Assembly (NCBI GenBank): GCA_017469785.1
Contig: JAFUFU010000001.1
Coordinates: forward strand, 59,109 to 123,108
DNA length: 64,000 nucleotides
Reading direction: 5' to 3'
Source: Treponema sp.
GTDB taxonomy: Bacteria; Spirochaetota; Spirochaetia; Treponematales; Treponemataceae
A model generated the notes under the pieces. It was not told the DNA's origin and did not search any database. It worked only from the letters and a program-made list of their open reading frames with translations. This document shows, piece by piece, positions 52,508 to 61,025 of this stretch (the stretch's first letter is position 1; each line of letters begins with the position of its first letter). The position numbers and the translations under genes were made by a program.

Positions 52508-52602
52508 AAAAAAATGGCTGGAGTCGTGGTTCTGACTAAAACTCGCTTGAACTTGTTCACCGCGAGTTTGTAGGGAGGTTCACGACGGGAAGCCATTTTT
52601 TT
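52508..52602 (+). terminator. Long nested hairpin, probable terminator
   Basis: An outer 12-bp stem AAAAAAATGGCT/AGCCATTTTTTT encloses GTCGTG/CACGAC (52523-52528 with 52581-52586). That in turn encloses AAACTCGC/GCGAGTTT (52539-52546 with 52562-52569). The A- and T-runs allow it to end transcripts in either direction. Its ~95 nt size exceeds an ordinary terminator. Confidence 0.75.
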
Positions 52603-52641
52603 GTTTTATGCCCAAATACTCAAAAAAATCATGATTCACTG

Positions 52642-52693
52642 TTGACATGTTACCGAATGTTCGGTATATTTTTGTTACCGTCTGTTCGGTAAC
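52642..52693 (+). promoter_or_regulatory. Promoter and two operators of the TetR-RND operon
   Basis: TTGACA (52642-52647) and TATATT (52665-52670) are 17 bp apart. TACCGAATGTTCGGTA (52651-52666), a perfect 16-bp palindrome, fills the spacer. A second palindrome GTTACCGTCTGTTCGGTAAC (52674-52693) covers the expected transcription start and the ribosome-binding region. Both share TTACCG/CGGTAA arms, so they are probably sites for the fused TetR regulator encoded next. Confidence 0.85.
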
Positions 52694-52696
52694 AAA

Positions 52697-53956
52697 ATGG
52701 CTAAAAATTTAAACTCAAAACCAACAAAAGAACTGATTCTCGACGCTGCTTTTTCTTTCCTCGAAAGGCCTTTTTTCTCGTCTTTTTCAATGAACGAGCT
52801 TGCGTCGAAGGTCGGAATTTCAAAGCCTGCCATTTACCGCCATTTTAAAAACAAAGATGATTTGCTTGATGCGATGGAAAACCGAATCGTCGATAATATG
52901 GCAGACTTGCTCAAAGATATTGCCTCAAAAGATTTTGAAACTACAAAAAAATCACTGGCGGGCCTGATTCGGTATTTCATTGAGAATCCCAGCCATATCA
53001 ATTATTTTATCGCCCAGATGTCGCAGAATCCGAATTATGAGGAGCGTCTTTTCAAAAAACTGAGCGAACGGAATGTTTCATTTACTGATATCGAAAAAGG
53101 GCAGCCCTTCTATCTTGATAATTTCAAGTCAGACATGAGCCTTTTCGCAAAACATATTTTTTCGGGCATGTCTCTTTTCTATTTCGTTAAATTGCAAGAA
53201 AACCTTCGTTGTGATTGCAAAATTTCAAGCACACCATTGGATTTTTCTGAAAAAGTCGTGAATCTTCTTTTAAACGGCTTTTCCGGAACTTGTGAAAAAG
53301 ATAATCCGGTTTATCCTCAGGAAATTACCAGGGAGCGTCAGAAAGAGCTGTTCGATTTGTGCAAAATTTCAGAAGATTCTTTCCCGGCAGAAAATCGGAT
53401 TTTTACGGCCCTGGCGGCTGTTATCGAAAAATACAAGATGGGCGGCGTAACTGTCGAGCGTATTGCTGATGAGCTTGGTATGGCAAAAAGCAGTCTCTAC
53501 GAGTATTTCGACAACAAAAATCAAATGATAAAAACTCTGGTCAATAAAGAGCTTTTGCTTTTGAAAACAATTGCCAATGAAAATACGGTCGAGGCAAAGA
53601 ATTTTACAGAATATATTCTGATTCAGATGTATTCGGAATTGGAGTATTTTATGCATCGTCCGTCAATCATTCCGATTTGCGGTTGGCTTTTGATGAGCAA
53701 TGACAATTCCTTTGAGGAGAATCAAAGAAAGTCCGAGGAATGTAACGATTATCGGGAAGCTTGGGTAAAGTGGCTTCCAGGGCGGATTAACTCTCCTGAT
53801 TTGGGATTTTCTTATTCGCCGAAAATGCTTACGACTTGGGCGGGAGTTTTGCCAGTGGCTTTCCTTGTGGAGGCAAAAGGCAAAGATTTGAGCGAGGAAA
53901 AGTTCATGGAAGGTTTTAATTTCATGATTGATTATATATTTAATGGAATAAAATAA
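52697..53956 (+). CDS. Fused double TetR-type regulator
   Basis: The 419-residue protein contains two TetR helix-turn-helix domains: residues ~10-57 (ILDAAFSFL, SMNELASKVGISKPAIYRHFKN) and ~235-280 (VTVERIADELGMAKSSLYEYF). Each is followed by a helical effector-type segment of ~150 residues. Usual TetR regulators are ~200 residues, so this is a tandem fusion. Two matching operators lie directly upstream, and the ATG follows operator 2 with no Shine-Dalgarno. It heads an RND efflux operon that it should repress. Confidence 0.9.
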   Translation: MAKNLNSKPTKELILDAAFSFLERPFFSSFSMNELASKVGISKPAIYRHFKNKDDLLDAMENRIVDNMADLLKDIASKDFETTKKSLAGLIRYFIENPSHINYFIAQMSQNPNYEERLFKKLSERNVSFTDIEKGQPFYLDNFKSDMSLFAKHIFSGMSLFYFVKLQENLRCDCKISSTPLDFSEKVVNLLLNGFSGTCEKDNPVYPQEITRERQKELFDLCKISEDSFPAENRIFTALAAVIEKYKMGGVTVERIADELGMAKSSLYEYFDNKNQMIKTLVNKELLLLKTIANENTVEAKNFTEYILIQMYSELEYFMHRPSIIPICGWLLMSNDNSFEENQRKSEECNDYREAWVKWLPGRINSPDLGFSYSPKMLTTWAGVLPVAFLVEAKGKDLSEEKFMEGFNFMIDYIFNGIK

Positions 53957-53967
53957 CGGAGGAATAA

Positions 53968-55407
53968 ATGAAAAAAATCGTAAGTCTGATTTTGATTGCT
54001 TTTACGGCAGTAACTTTTACTTTCGCGCAAGAAAATTCAAAATCTGAATCAAAAGAAGAAAAATCAGAAGTCATAAAGCTTTCGATTGAGGATGCTGTGA
54101 GCTACGCGCTTTCACACAGCCGCACTCTCAAAAGCAACGACATCGATTTGGAAATAAAAAAACGGGCTTCCAGCAATTCTTGGAATGTGTTTTTGCCAAA
54201 TGTTCAAGCTTCTGGAACGATGAGCCGCGCAAATGAGTATAGCCCTTCAAATTCAGGAACTCTGCAGGCGATAAATGGTGCCCTCGCAATGAACGGAATG
54301 AAAAATTTTCTTCCCGTGAAAGACGGCTACGACAAAGAAGAGGACAGGTGGTCTACGGTGGGAACGGTTTCTGCCAGCTGGAATTTTACGCCGGCATACA
54401 TTGCCCAGATAAAAATTGCAAAAGCCCAGTACGAGGCAGGAAAAATCTCTTGGGAACAGAGCCAGCGGGAGACAATCACCAACATCAAAAAGATGTATTA
54501 TGGCCTTCTCTTGCAGCAGGAAAGCCTGAAAATTCAAAAGACATCTCTGGAAAATGCCCGGCAGCGAATGATTCAGGCGCAAACAAACTTCAGAAACGGC
54601 GCTATCCCCGAAATCCAATATTTGCAGACTCAGGTAAATTATGAGAACGCAAAGCCTGATGTTGACAGCGCAGAGCAATCACTGGCCCAGCAAATAGATT
54701 TGTTCACTTTTATGATTGGAATGCCTGTTGGAACAAATATAGAACTGACTGATTCAATCGAGCCTGTGTATGTTGATGTTTCGGCGGATGATTTGCTTGC
54801 GAAATATTCCGACAACGACCTTCAGATTCAGAATCTTGAAAAAAACAAACTTGCGGCAAAACTTGGAATAACGGCGGCAGACTTTTCGACATGGCTCCCA
54901 ACCCTTGCCCTCAGCTATTCATATCAGCCGGTGTACATCGGTTCGGAAGGAGCCTGGCATTTTTCTAAAGACATTGGTGACGGTGAAAAATGGTACGATT
55001 CAGGCTCATTCAGCGCAACTCTTGTCTGGAACCTTACGAATATGTTGCCTTGGTCTTCTAACCGTCAGAAAGTAAAGGACTACAAACAGCAGCTCGCCCA
55101 GCTTGATCTTTCAATCGAGACTCTCAAAGAGAATCAGAAAGTGCAGGTAAGAAAGGCAGTTGACACTCTCACTCAGGCAAAAGAGCAGATTGATGTCATG
55201 GGAAGAAATGTTACCCTTGCTCAGCGGGCTTATGATATGACGGCTCGTTCTTACAGAAACGGTACGACAGAGCTTCTTGATTTGCGTGACGCCGAGGCTT
55301 CCCTCAATCAGGCAAAGCTCGGTCAAATCAACCAGAAATTCCAGTACATATCCGCATTGATGGATTTGGAAAACACGCTGAACGTAAGCCTTACGGAATC
55401 AAAATAA
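53968..55407 (+). CDS. TolC-family outer membrane efflux protein
   Basis: The 479-residue protein has a signal peptide (MKKIVSLILIAFTAVTFTFA) and two outer-membrane-efflux helical repeats: DAVSYALSHSRTLKSNDIDLEI, later NARQRMIQAQTNFRNGAIPEIQYLQTQ and YRNGTTELLDLRDAEASLNQAKL. It forms the outer-membrane duct of an RND pump. It follows the TetR gene by 11 bp with GGAGGA before its ATG, so it is in the same operon. Confidence 0.92.
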   Translation: MKKIVSLILIAFTAVTFTFAQENSKSESKEEKSEVIKLSIEDAVSYALSHSRTLKSNDIDLEIKKRASSNSWNVFLPNVQASGTMSRANEYSPSNSGTLQAINGALAMNGMKNFLPVKDGYDKEEDRWSTVGTVSASWNFTPAYIAQIKIAKAQYEAGKISWEQSQRETITNIKKMYYGLLLQQESLKIQKTSLENARQRMIQAQTNFRNGAIPEIQYLQTQVNYENAKPDVDSAEQSLAQQIDLFTFMIGMPVGTNIELTDSIEPVYVDVSADDLLAKYSDNDLQIQNLEKNKLAAKLGITAADFSTWLPTLALSYSYQPVYIGSEGAWHFSKDIGDGEKWYDSGSFSATLVWNLTNMLPWSSNRQKVKDYKQQLAQLDLSIETLKENQKVQVRKAVDTLTQAKEQIDVMGRNVTLAQRAYDMTARSYRNGTTELLDLRDAEASLNQAKLGQINQKFQYISALMDLENTLNVSLTESK

Positions 55408-55412
55408 AAGTC

Positions 55413-55433
55413 ATTCCGAAGTCGTTTCGGAAT
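55413..55433. repeat. ATTCC-type hairpin inside the efflux operon
   Basis: ATTCCGAA pairs with TTCGGAAT (5-nt loop) in the 54-bp gap between the TolC-type and MFP genes. Same family as 12592-12614 and 47784-47803. Confidence 0.6.
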
Positions 55434-55461
55434 CTAAACAGGAACTAATTGGAGGAAATAT

Positions 55462-56385
55462 ATGAAACGAACAGCAAAATCAGTAATCACGGCGGCTTCA
55501 ATGGCTGCTGCCCTTACTTTCATTAGCTGCGGTCCAAAAAAAGCCGCGGCTGCAGAAGATTCAAAAGAAGTGGAGACTCTTTATGCGGTCTCAACATACA
55601 AAACCGTGGCGGGAAACCTGGATGATTATCTTGAATTCGGCGGTGACGTGGCTTCGGTGAATGAGGTCATGGTTCTGCCTGATCAGGCCGGAAAAATCAC
55701 CAACGTGCTGGTAAAGGTAGGCGATATGGTAAAAAAAGATCAGGTAATCGCTTACGTAAACCCTCTCCGTGTCGGCGTCGTGTACAATGACAGCCCTGTC
55801 CGTGCTCCTATTGCGGGGCGAATCACTTCCCTTCCGGTTACGGTCGGTTCCACGGTTTCCCAGTCTTCTTCCGTGGCAAAAGTAGCCCGCACGGATGAGC
55901 TTGAAATCAGAATCAACATCGCAGAGCGTTTTGTCAGCCGAATCTCCAACGGTCAGAAAGCGACCGTTACCTTCGATGCTTACCCCAGCGTCGTTTTTGG
56001 CGCAAAGATTTTTGAAGTCAGCCCTGTTCTGGACACTTCCACCCGCACCATGGGCGTAAAGCTCCGTCTCAATCCGCCGGACAGCCGCGTAAAGGTGGGC
56101 ATGTACGGCCGGGTCCGCCTTGTTACCGAAAGCGTAAAAGACGCTATTATCCTTCCTGTTTCAGCCATAGTTACCCGCGACGGCAAGGATTACGTTTTTG
56201 TTATTACAAGCCCTAAATCGGGCAAAAATGCAGCTGTGGTCGGCTTGCGACCGGTCACAAGAGGCATTTCCGTGGACAACAAGGTTGAAATCACAAAAGG
56301 TCTTGAAGCCGGTGAGGAAATCGTTACCAAGGGTCAGACTTTGCTTAATGACGGCTCAAAAGTCAACATCGTTTCATCGAACTAG
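55462..56385 (+). CDS. RND efflux periplasmic adaptor (MFP) lipoprotein
   Basis: The 307-residue protein has a lipobox (LTFISCGPKK). The adaptor layout follows: a biotinyl-lipoyl-like hairpin halves region (VMVLPDQAGKITNVLVKVGDMVKKDQVIAYV, APIAGRITSLPVTVGSTVS), a beta-barrel domain (IRINIAERFVSRISNGQKATVTFD) and a membrane-proximal domain (VVGLRPVTRGISVDNKVEI, VTKGQTLLNDGSKV). It bridges pump and TolC. GGAGG precedes the ATG. Confidence 0.92.
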   Translation: MKRTAKSVITAASMAAALTFISCGPKKAAAAEDSKEVETLYAVSTYKTVAGNLDDYLEFGGDVASVNEVMVLPDQAGKITNVLVKVGDMVKKDQVIAYVNPLRVGVVYNDSPVRAPIAGRITSLPVTVGSTVSQSSSVAKVARTDELEIRINIAERFVSRISNGQKATVTFDAYPSVVFGAKIFEVSPVLDTSTRTMGVKLRLNPPDSRVKVGMYGRVRLVTESVKDAIILPVSAIVTRDGKDYVFVITSPKSGKNAAVVGLRPVTRGISVDNKVEITKGLEAGEEIVTKGQTLLNDGSKVNIVSSN

Positions 56386-56393
56386 GAGATTTT

Positions 56394-59300
56394 ATGACTT
56401 TATCTGAAAGGTGTGTAAATAAACCGACGACGACATTCCTCATCTTCTTGATGTCTGTCTTGCTCGGTATATATTGTGTGTTTAAGCTGCCGGTTGACAT
56501 GTACCCTGATATGGACTTGCCCTACATGATTGTCATCACCACTTACAGCGGAGCGGGTCCTGAGGAAGTGGAGCAGAGTATCACCCGAACCATGGAAAGC
56601 TCTCTTTCGGGACTTTCCGGCCTTAAAAAATTGCAGTCCCGCTCAATGACGGGCACCAGCTTGATTATCCTGGAAATGAACTACGGCACCAACCTTGATG
56701 CCACCACCAACGAAATCCGGGATAAAATCGACATTATCAGGCGCTATCTTCCTGATGATGCCGATTCGCCGATTACGATTAAGATGGACCCTTCGATGAT
56801 GCCGATTATGATGCTTTCGATGAAGGGAAGCCGAACTCCAGAAGAGCTGCGCACTTATGCCGAGGATGTGGTTCAGCCGCGCCTGGAGCAGCTTGACGGT
56901 GTAGCTTCGGCTACGGTTTCCGGCGGACGGGAGAGGGCAATCAACGTTGACATTCCCCGAGACCGCTTGGAGGCTTACGGACTTTCAATTTCTACCGTGG
57001 CCCAGCTTATCGGCGCTCAGAACATCCAGTCTTCCGGCGGTACAATCACTTCTGGCGATACCAACTATACGATTAAGACCAGCGGTAAGTATCAGTCTAT
57101 CGATGATTTGAAGAATACTGTTATCTCATACAAGCCTTCCGCAGAAGGTCAGATTCGCACAATCCGCCTGCGGGATGTGGCTGACGTTTACGACGGCTAC
57201 AAAAAGGAATCTACCCTCGCTTATCTTGACGGTGAGCCTTGTGTCGTCCTTATGGTCCAGAAACAGTCGGGCAAGAACTCCGTTACGGCGGCAAAAAATG
57301 TCCGAAAGACCATTCCTTCCATTAAGGCGGAGCTTCCCAGCGACGTGGAGCTGGTTGAGACTTCAAACACAACTGACATCATCGAGCAGACAATCAACGA
57401 GGTCGTTAAATCGGTCGTTCAGGGTGCTTTGCTGGCAATCCTCGTACTGATTATCTTCCTGCGCTCAATCAAGTCTACGATTATCGTTGGTCTTTCAATT
57501 CCGATTTCGGTTTTCATCACCCTCATGCTCATGTATTTCCAGGGTTTGACCCTGAACATGATTTCCCTTGCAGGTCTTTTGCTGGGTATCGGTATGCTGG
57601 TCGATAACTCAATCGTCGTTTTGGAGAACATTTACGCCTACCGTCAGCGAGACGCAAAACCGAGAGTGGCCTCAATCCTGGGTTCTCAGGAAATGGTCAT
57701 GTCAATCACCGGCTCTACTCTCACTTCAATCTGTATCTTCGCGCCTATGCTCATGTTCAAGAAGACTCTCGGCATCATGGGTCAGATGTTCAACGATTTG
57801 GCATGGACGATTATCTTCTCGCTTACCTGTTCGCTTTTGGTCGCTATGTGTCTGGTTCCGGTTTTGACTTCAAAATATCTCAAAATCGACAAAATCGACA
57901 CATCAAAGAAAGGCGAGGGCAAGCTTGCGGGATTTACATTTGCCCTTAACGGAGCCTTCAACAATTTCTTTGCCAAGCTGGATGAAAAATATGCCAAGGG
58001 AGTCGCCTTTGTCCTTCACCACAGGAAAGCCAGCCTGCTTACCCTTGTGGCTCTGCTGATTCTTTCATTCGCTTCTATTAAAGTCATCGGATTTATCTTC
58101 ATGCCGGCCTCTGCCTCAAACTCTGTGGCCGTTGAATTTACCCTGCCTCAGGGAACGAAAATCAACATCACTGACGACATCATGCACGAGTTTGAGAACA
58201 TCGCCATGCAGGAACTTGTGGGCGTAAAATACACCACGATGACCGTCGGCGGAACGAGTATGTTCAGCGCTGGTTCTGAGACGAACAAAGGTTCGATTAC
58301 ATTCACCCTTTATCCTCCCAGCGAGCGACTTCCCGGCTACGACAACGAGAAGTCGGCAAAGGCCAAGCTCCGAAAGCATTTTAACTCTTTCCCGGGCACG
58401 GACTTGATTTTCTCTGCCGGAGCAAACCAGGCTTCATCTACCAGCGACATTAACATTGCCGTAAAATCGGACGACTTGACTCTTGTGCGGGAATATGCCG
58501 CTATGGTCGAGAAAATGCTCAAGGAAAAGGGCAGTGACTATGTTCAGGAAGTCACTTCGGATCAGGAAGACGGCTTGCCGGAAGCTACGATCCGGGTTGA
58601 CCGCGACAAAATGTATGAATTCGGTTTGAACATTCATTCTGTGGGTGCGGAAATTTCCGGGGCAATCAACGGAACTACGGCCAGCCGCTACACTGAGCGC
58701 GGTAAGGATATTGATGTCATCGTCCGCCTTTCTGAGGCAGATAAAAAGCGCCTTGATGATTTGGACTCAATTTCTGTCGTAAACTCACAGGGCTTGCGAA
58801 TTCCTCTTTCAAGTTTCGCTTACTATGAAGAAACTACGGCTCCTGTCACGATTTACCGTGAGAATCAGTCACGAATCGTTCATGTAAAGGCGAATCGTGT
58901 TGACGGTATGTCTCTTGGCGTTTGTCAGGAAGGCGTGAGAAAGCTTCTTGCCGACAATATTCCGAAAGATGATGCAGTCACGGTTTCTCTCGGCGGTTCT
59001 ATGGAAGATGTTATGGAAGCCGTCACCAACTTCGGTATGATTATCATCATGGCGGCTTTCCTGGTATTCGTCGTTATGGCGAGCCAGTTTGAGTCTCTCC
59101 TTGATCCATTCATCGTTATCCTTACGATTCCGCTTTCTTTCATCGGCGTTATCATGATTTACGGTCTTACAGGAACCCAGCTCAATGTCGTTACGATTAT
59201 GGGTATGCTGGTCTTGGTCGGTACAATCGTAAACAACGGTATCGTTCTGGTTGACTACACCAACTTGCTCCGTAAGCGTGGTATGGAACTTGAAGAGGCT

Positions 59301-59699
59301 TGTGTTGAGGCTGCACGAAACCGCCTGCGACCGATTCTTATGTCAACTTTGACGACTGTAATTTCATTGGCTCCAATGGCTTTCTTCCCGGGCGAAGGCT
59401 CTCAGTCAATGCAGCCGATTTCACTCACCGTATTCGGCGGTATGACCTTCGGTTCTTTGATGACGCTCTTCATCATGCCGACCATTTACTTCATCTTCAA
59501 CAATCGCCGATTGAAGAAAGCCGAGAAAAAGAGACAGAAGCTTCTTATAAAAGAAGGAAAGCTTGATGCAAATGAGGCCAAGGCTGACAAGGCCGAGGAA
59601 AAGCGGCGGCTCCGGGATGAAAAACGCCGGGCGAAGCTTGAGGCAAAGGCCGCAAAGGCCGCGAAAGACTTGGAGGACTTCAAAAATGGGTTATCTTGA
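56394..59699 (+). CDS. RND efflux transporter (AcrB/HAE1 type)
   Basis: The 1101-residue inner-membrane pump has twelve predicted spans with two large periplasmic loops. Motifs include PDMDLPYMIVITTYSGAGPEE in the first loop region, GLLLGIGMLVDNSIVVLENI with the proton-relay aspartates of span 4, and ILTIPLSFIGVIMIYGLTG. A ~75-residue charged tail rich in Lys, Ala and Glu (from about residue 1030) follows the last span and looks like a coiled coil. It is longer than in E. coli AcrB (1049). Substrates unknown. Confidence 0.94.
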   Translation: MTLSERCVNKPTTTFLIFLMSVLLGIYCVFKLPVDMYPDMDLPYMIVITTYSGAGPEEVEQSITRTMESSLSGLSGLKKLQSRSMTGTSLIILEMNYGTNLDATTNEIRDKIDIIRRYLPDDADSPITIKMDPSMMPIMMLSMKGSRTPEELRTYAEDVVQPRLEQLDGVASATVSGGRERAINVDIPRDRLEAYGLSISTVAQLIGAQNIQSSGGTITSGDTNYTIKTSGKYQSIDDLKNTVISYKPSAEGQIRTIRLRDVADVYDGYKKESTLAYLDGEPCVVLMVQKQSGKNSVTAAKNVRKTIPSIKAELPSDVELVETSNTTDIIEQTINEVVKSVVQGALLAILVLIIFLRSIKSTIIVGLSIPISVFITLMLMYFQGLTLNMISLAGLLLGIGMLVDNSIVVLENIYAYRQRDAKPRVASILGSQEMVMSITGSTLTSICIFAPMLMFKKTLGIMGQMFNDLAWTIIFSLTCSLLVAMCLVPVLTSKYLKIDKIDTSKKGEGKLAGFTFALNGAFNNFFAKLDEKYAKGVAFVLHHRKASLLTLVALLILSFASIKVIGFIFMPASASNSVAVEFTLPQGTKINITDDIMHEFENIAMQELVGVKYTTMTVGGTSMFSAGSETNKGSITFTLYPPSERLPGYDNEKSAKAKLRKHFNSFPGTDLIFSAGANQASSTSDINIAVKSDDLTLVREYAAMVEKMLKEKGSDYVQEVTSDQEDGLPEATIRVDRDKMYEFGLNIHSVGAEISGAINGTTASRYTERGKDIDVIVRLSEADKKRLDDLDSISVVNSQGLRIPLSSFAYYEETTAPVTIYRENQSRIVHVKANRVDGMSLGVCQEGVRKLLADNIPKDDAVTVSLGGSMEDVMEAVTNFGMIIIMAAFLVFVVMASQFESLLDPFIVILTIPLSFIGVIMIYGLTGTQLNVVTIMGMLVLVGTIVNNGIVLVDYTNLLRKRGMELEEACVEAARNRLRPILMSTLTTVISLAPMAFFPGEGSQSMQPISLTVFGGMTFGSLMTLFIMPTIYFIFNNRRLKKAEKKRQKLLIKEGKLDANEAKADKAEEKRRLRDEKRRAKLEAKAAKAAKDLEDFKNGLS

Positions 59700-60012
59700 G
59701 AACATTAAAATACATGCGGGCGTGCAGAAGCGCGTTGAAATCATCTTCTCTCAGGCTGTAGAGGAAGACTTTATCGCCGAGTTTAAGGAGCAGGGAGTGG
59801 GCGCGAAATACACCAAGCTGGCCAATGTCATGGGCGCGGGCTTCTCAAATCCCCGCCTTGGCGACGCAATCTGGCCCCAGCTCAACATGATGTACATCAT
59901 CTATTGCAACGAGGAGGATTGCGGTAAAATCATCGCCATCGTCGAAAAACTCCGCGAGCAGTACATGGGCGAGGGAATCGCCTGTTTCGTAAGCGAATCG
60001 ACCGAGGTGTAG
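59686..60012 (+). CDS. PG0541-like small PII-fold protein of the RND operon
   Basis: The 108-residue protein (MGYLENIKIHAGVQKRVEI...) has the ferredoxin-like PII/GlnB fold pattern: VEIIFSQAVEEDFIAEFKEQGVG, a T-loop-like AKYTKLANVMGAG, and MYIIYCNEEDCGKIIAIVEKL. It overlaps the last 14 bases of the RND gene and has GGAGG 9 nt upstream. Proteins of this type, called PG0541 family, accompany RND pumps and are thought to be regulators or assembly factors. An upstream in-frame ATG at 59563 lies inside the RND gene and is rejected. Confidence 0.8.
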   Translation: MGYLENIKIHAGVQKRVEIIFSQAVEEDFIAEFKEQGVGAKYTKLANVMGAGFSNPRLGDAIWPQLNMMYIIYCNEEDCGKIIAIVEKLREQYMGEGIACFVSESTEV

Positions 60013-60014
60013 CC

Positions 60015-60842
60015 ATGGCAATACTTACACTTACGAGGCAGGCAGGCTCTTTCGGCGATGAAATCGGGATGCTCATTGCCCGCCGGCTTGGATACACTTA
60101 CTATGACAAACACGAAATAGAACGGCGGATAATCGCGAAGGGACTTTCGAAAGAAGAATTCCTAAAGTTCGACGAGCGTAAGCCGCGATTTTTGGACAGG
60201 TTTACAAAAAATCGCGATAAGTATCTGAATTATCTGAGCGCTGTTATTCTTGAGATTGCTCATGAGGGGAACTGTGTCATTATGGGGCGGGGGGCTTTCC
60301 TCTTTTTGAGGGATGTTCCGAGCCATATTACGCTCCGTTTTGTTTCAACTGCCGAGGCCCGTCTCCAGCACATCAAGGAAATCACAGGCATTACGACCGA
60401 TAAAGTCGCTGAAAAAATGCTTGCTGATTCTGACAAGCGTCAGGCTCAATTCTACAAGAGCTGTTTCAAATACGATTTAAGCGACCATTCTTTGATTCAG
60501 GCAACTGTCAACACGGCGCTTGTTCCTCCCGATATGCTTGCCGAGATGATTTCTGCAGGAATCAAGAACAACGTTAGTCATGAAATTGAAGATGCAGGAA
60601 AAAGACGGGTTGATGACTTGATTCTCGCGCAGCAGATGACAAACAAATTGATTTTTGAGCACGGTCTGCACATTGACGAATTGTGGGTCATGGTAAAGGG
60701 TGAGACAGTCACTCTCCATGGACTGACTTCATTCCATGCAACGGTTGACCGGGCTGTCATGATTCTCGAAAGCGAGTATTCCGGATATAAGATTGAATCT
60801 GAAATACGGTGCGTGCAGGACAATCGTCTTTCAAAGGCCTGA
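60015..60842 (+). CDS. Cytidylate-kinase-like protein with C-terminal BON-like domain
   Basis: The 275-residue protein begins with a cytidylate_kin2-type nucleotide-binding motif (LTRQAGSFGDEIGMLIARRLGYTYYD). It continues with CVIMGRGAFLF, TLRFVSTAEARLQ and a kinase lid region. Its last ~50 residues (LWVMVKGETVTLHGLTSF, then AVMILESEYSGYKIE) resemble a BON domain. It lies 2 bp behind the PII-like gene at the end of the efflux operon, which is unusual for a kinase. A strong terminator follows. Confidence 0.75.
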   Translation: MAILTLTRQAGSFGDEIGMLIARRLGYTYYDKHEIERRIIAKGLSKEEFLKFDERKPRFLDRFTKNRDKYLNYLSAVILEIAHEGNCVIMGRGAFLFLRDVPSHITLRFVSTAEARLQHIKEITGITTDKVAEKMLADSDKRQAQFYKSCFKYDLSDHSLIQATVNTALVPPDMLAEMISAGIKNNVSHEIEDAGKRRVDDLILAQQMTNKLIFEHGLHIDELWVMVKGETVTLHGLTSFHATVDRAVMILESEYSGYKIESEIRCVQDNRLSKA

Positions 60843-60861
60843 CGCTGACGTAATTTTTTTG

Positions 60862-60892
60862 AGGCTGGATGGTGATTTTTACCATTCAGCCT
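60862..60892 (+). terminator. Intrinsic terminator of the TetR-RND operon
   Basis: AGGCTGGATGGT and ACCATTCAGCCT form a 12-bp stem with one mismatch, followed by TTATTTTTATTT, 20 bp after the kinase-like gene stop. Confidence 0.9.
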
Positions 60893-61025
60893 TATTTTTA
60901 TTTAAATTTGTAAAATTCCGTACAAAATTTTTATTAAAAATACATAAATTTAATTGACTATAATTTCTATAAAAGCTACTATTTTCTATATAATAAACAT
61001 AATCAATATTAGGATGGAGAAATCA

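Noticed and set aside
59563-59685. Start of the PII-like gene at 59563
   Set aside because: It lies inside the RND gene with no RBS; 59686 has GGAGG upstream and gives the family N-terminus.
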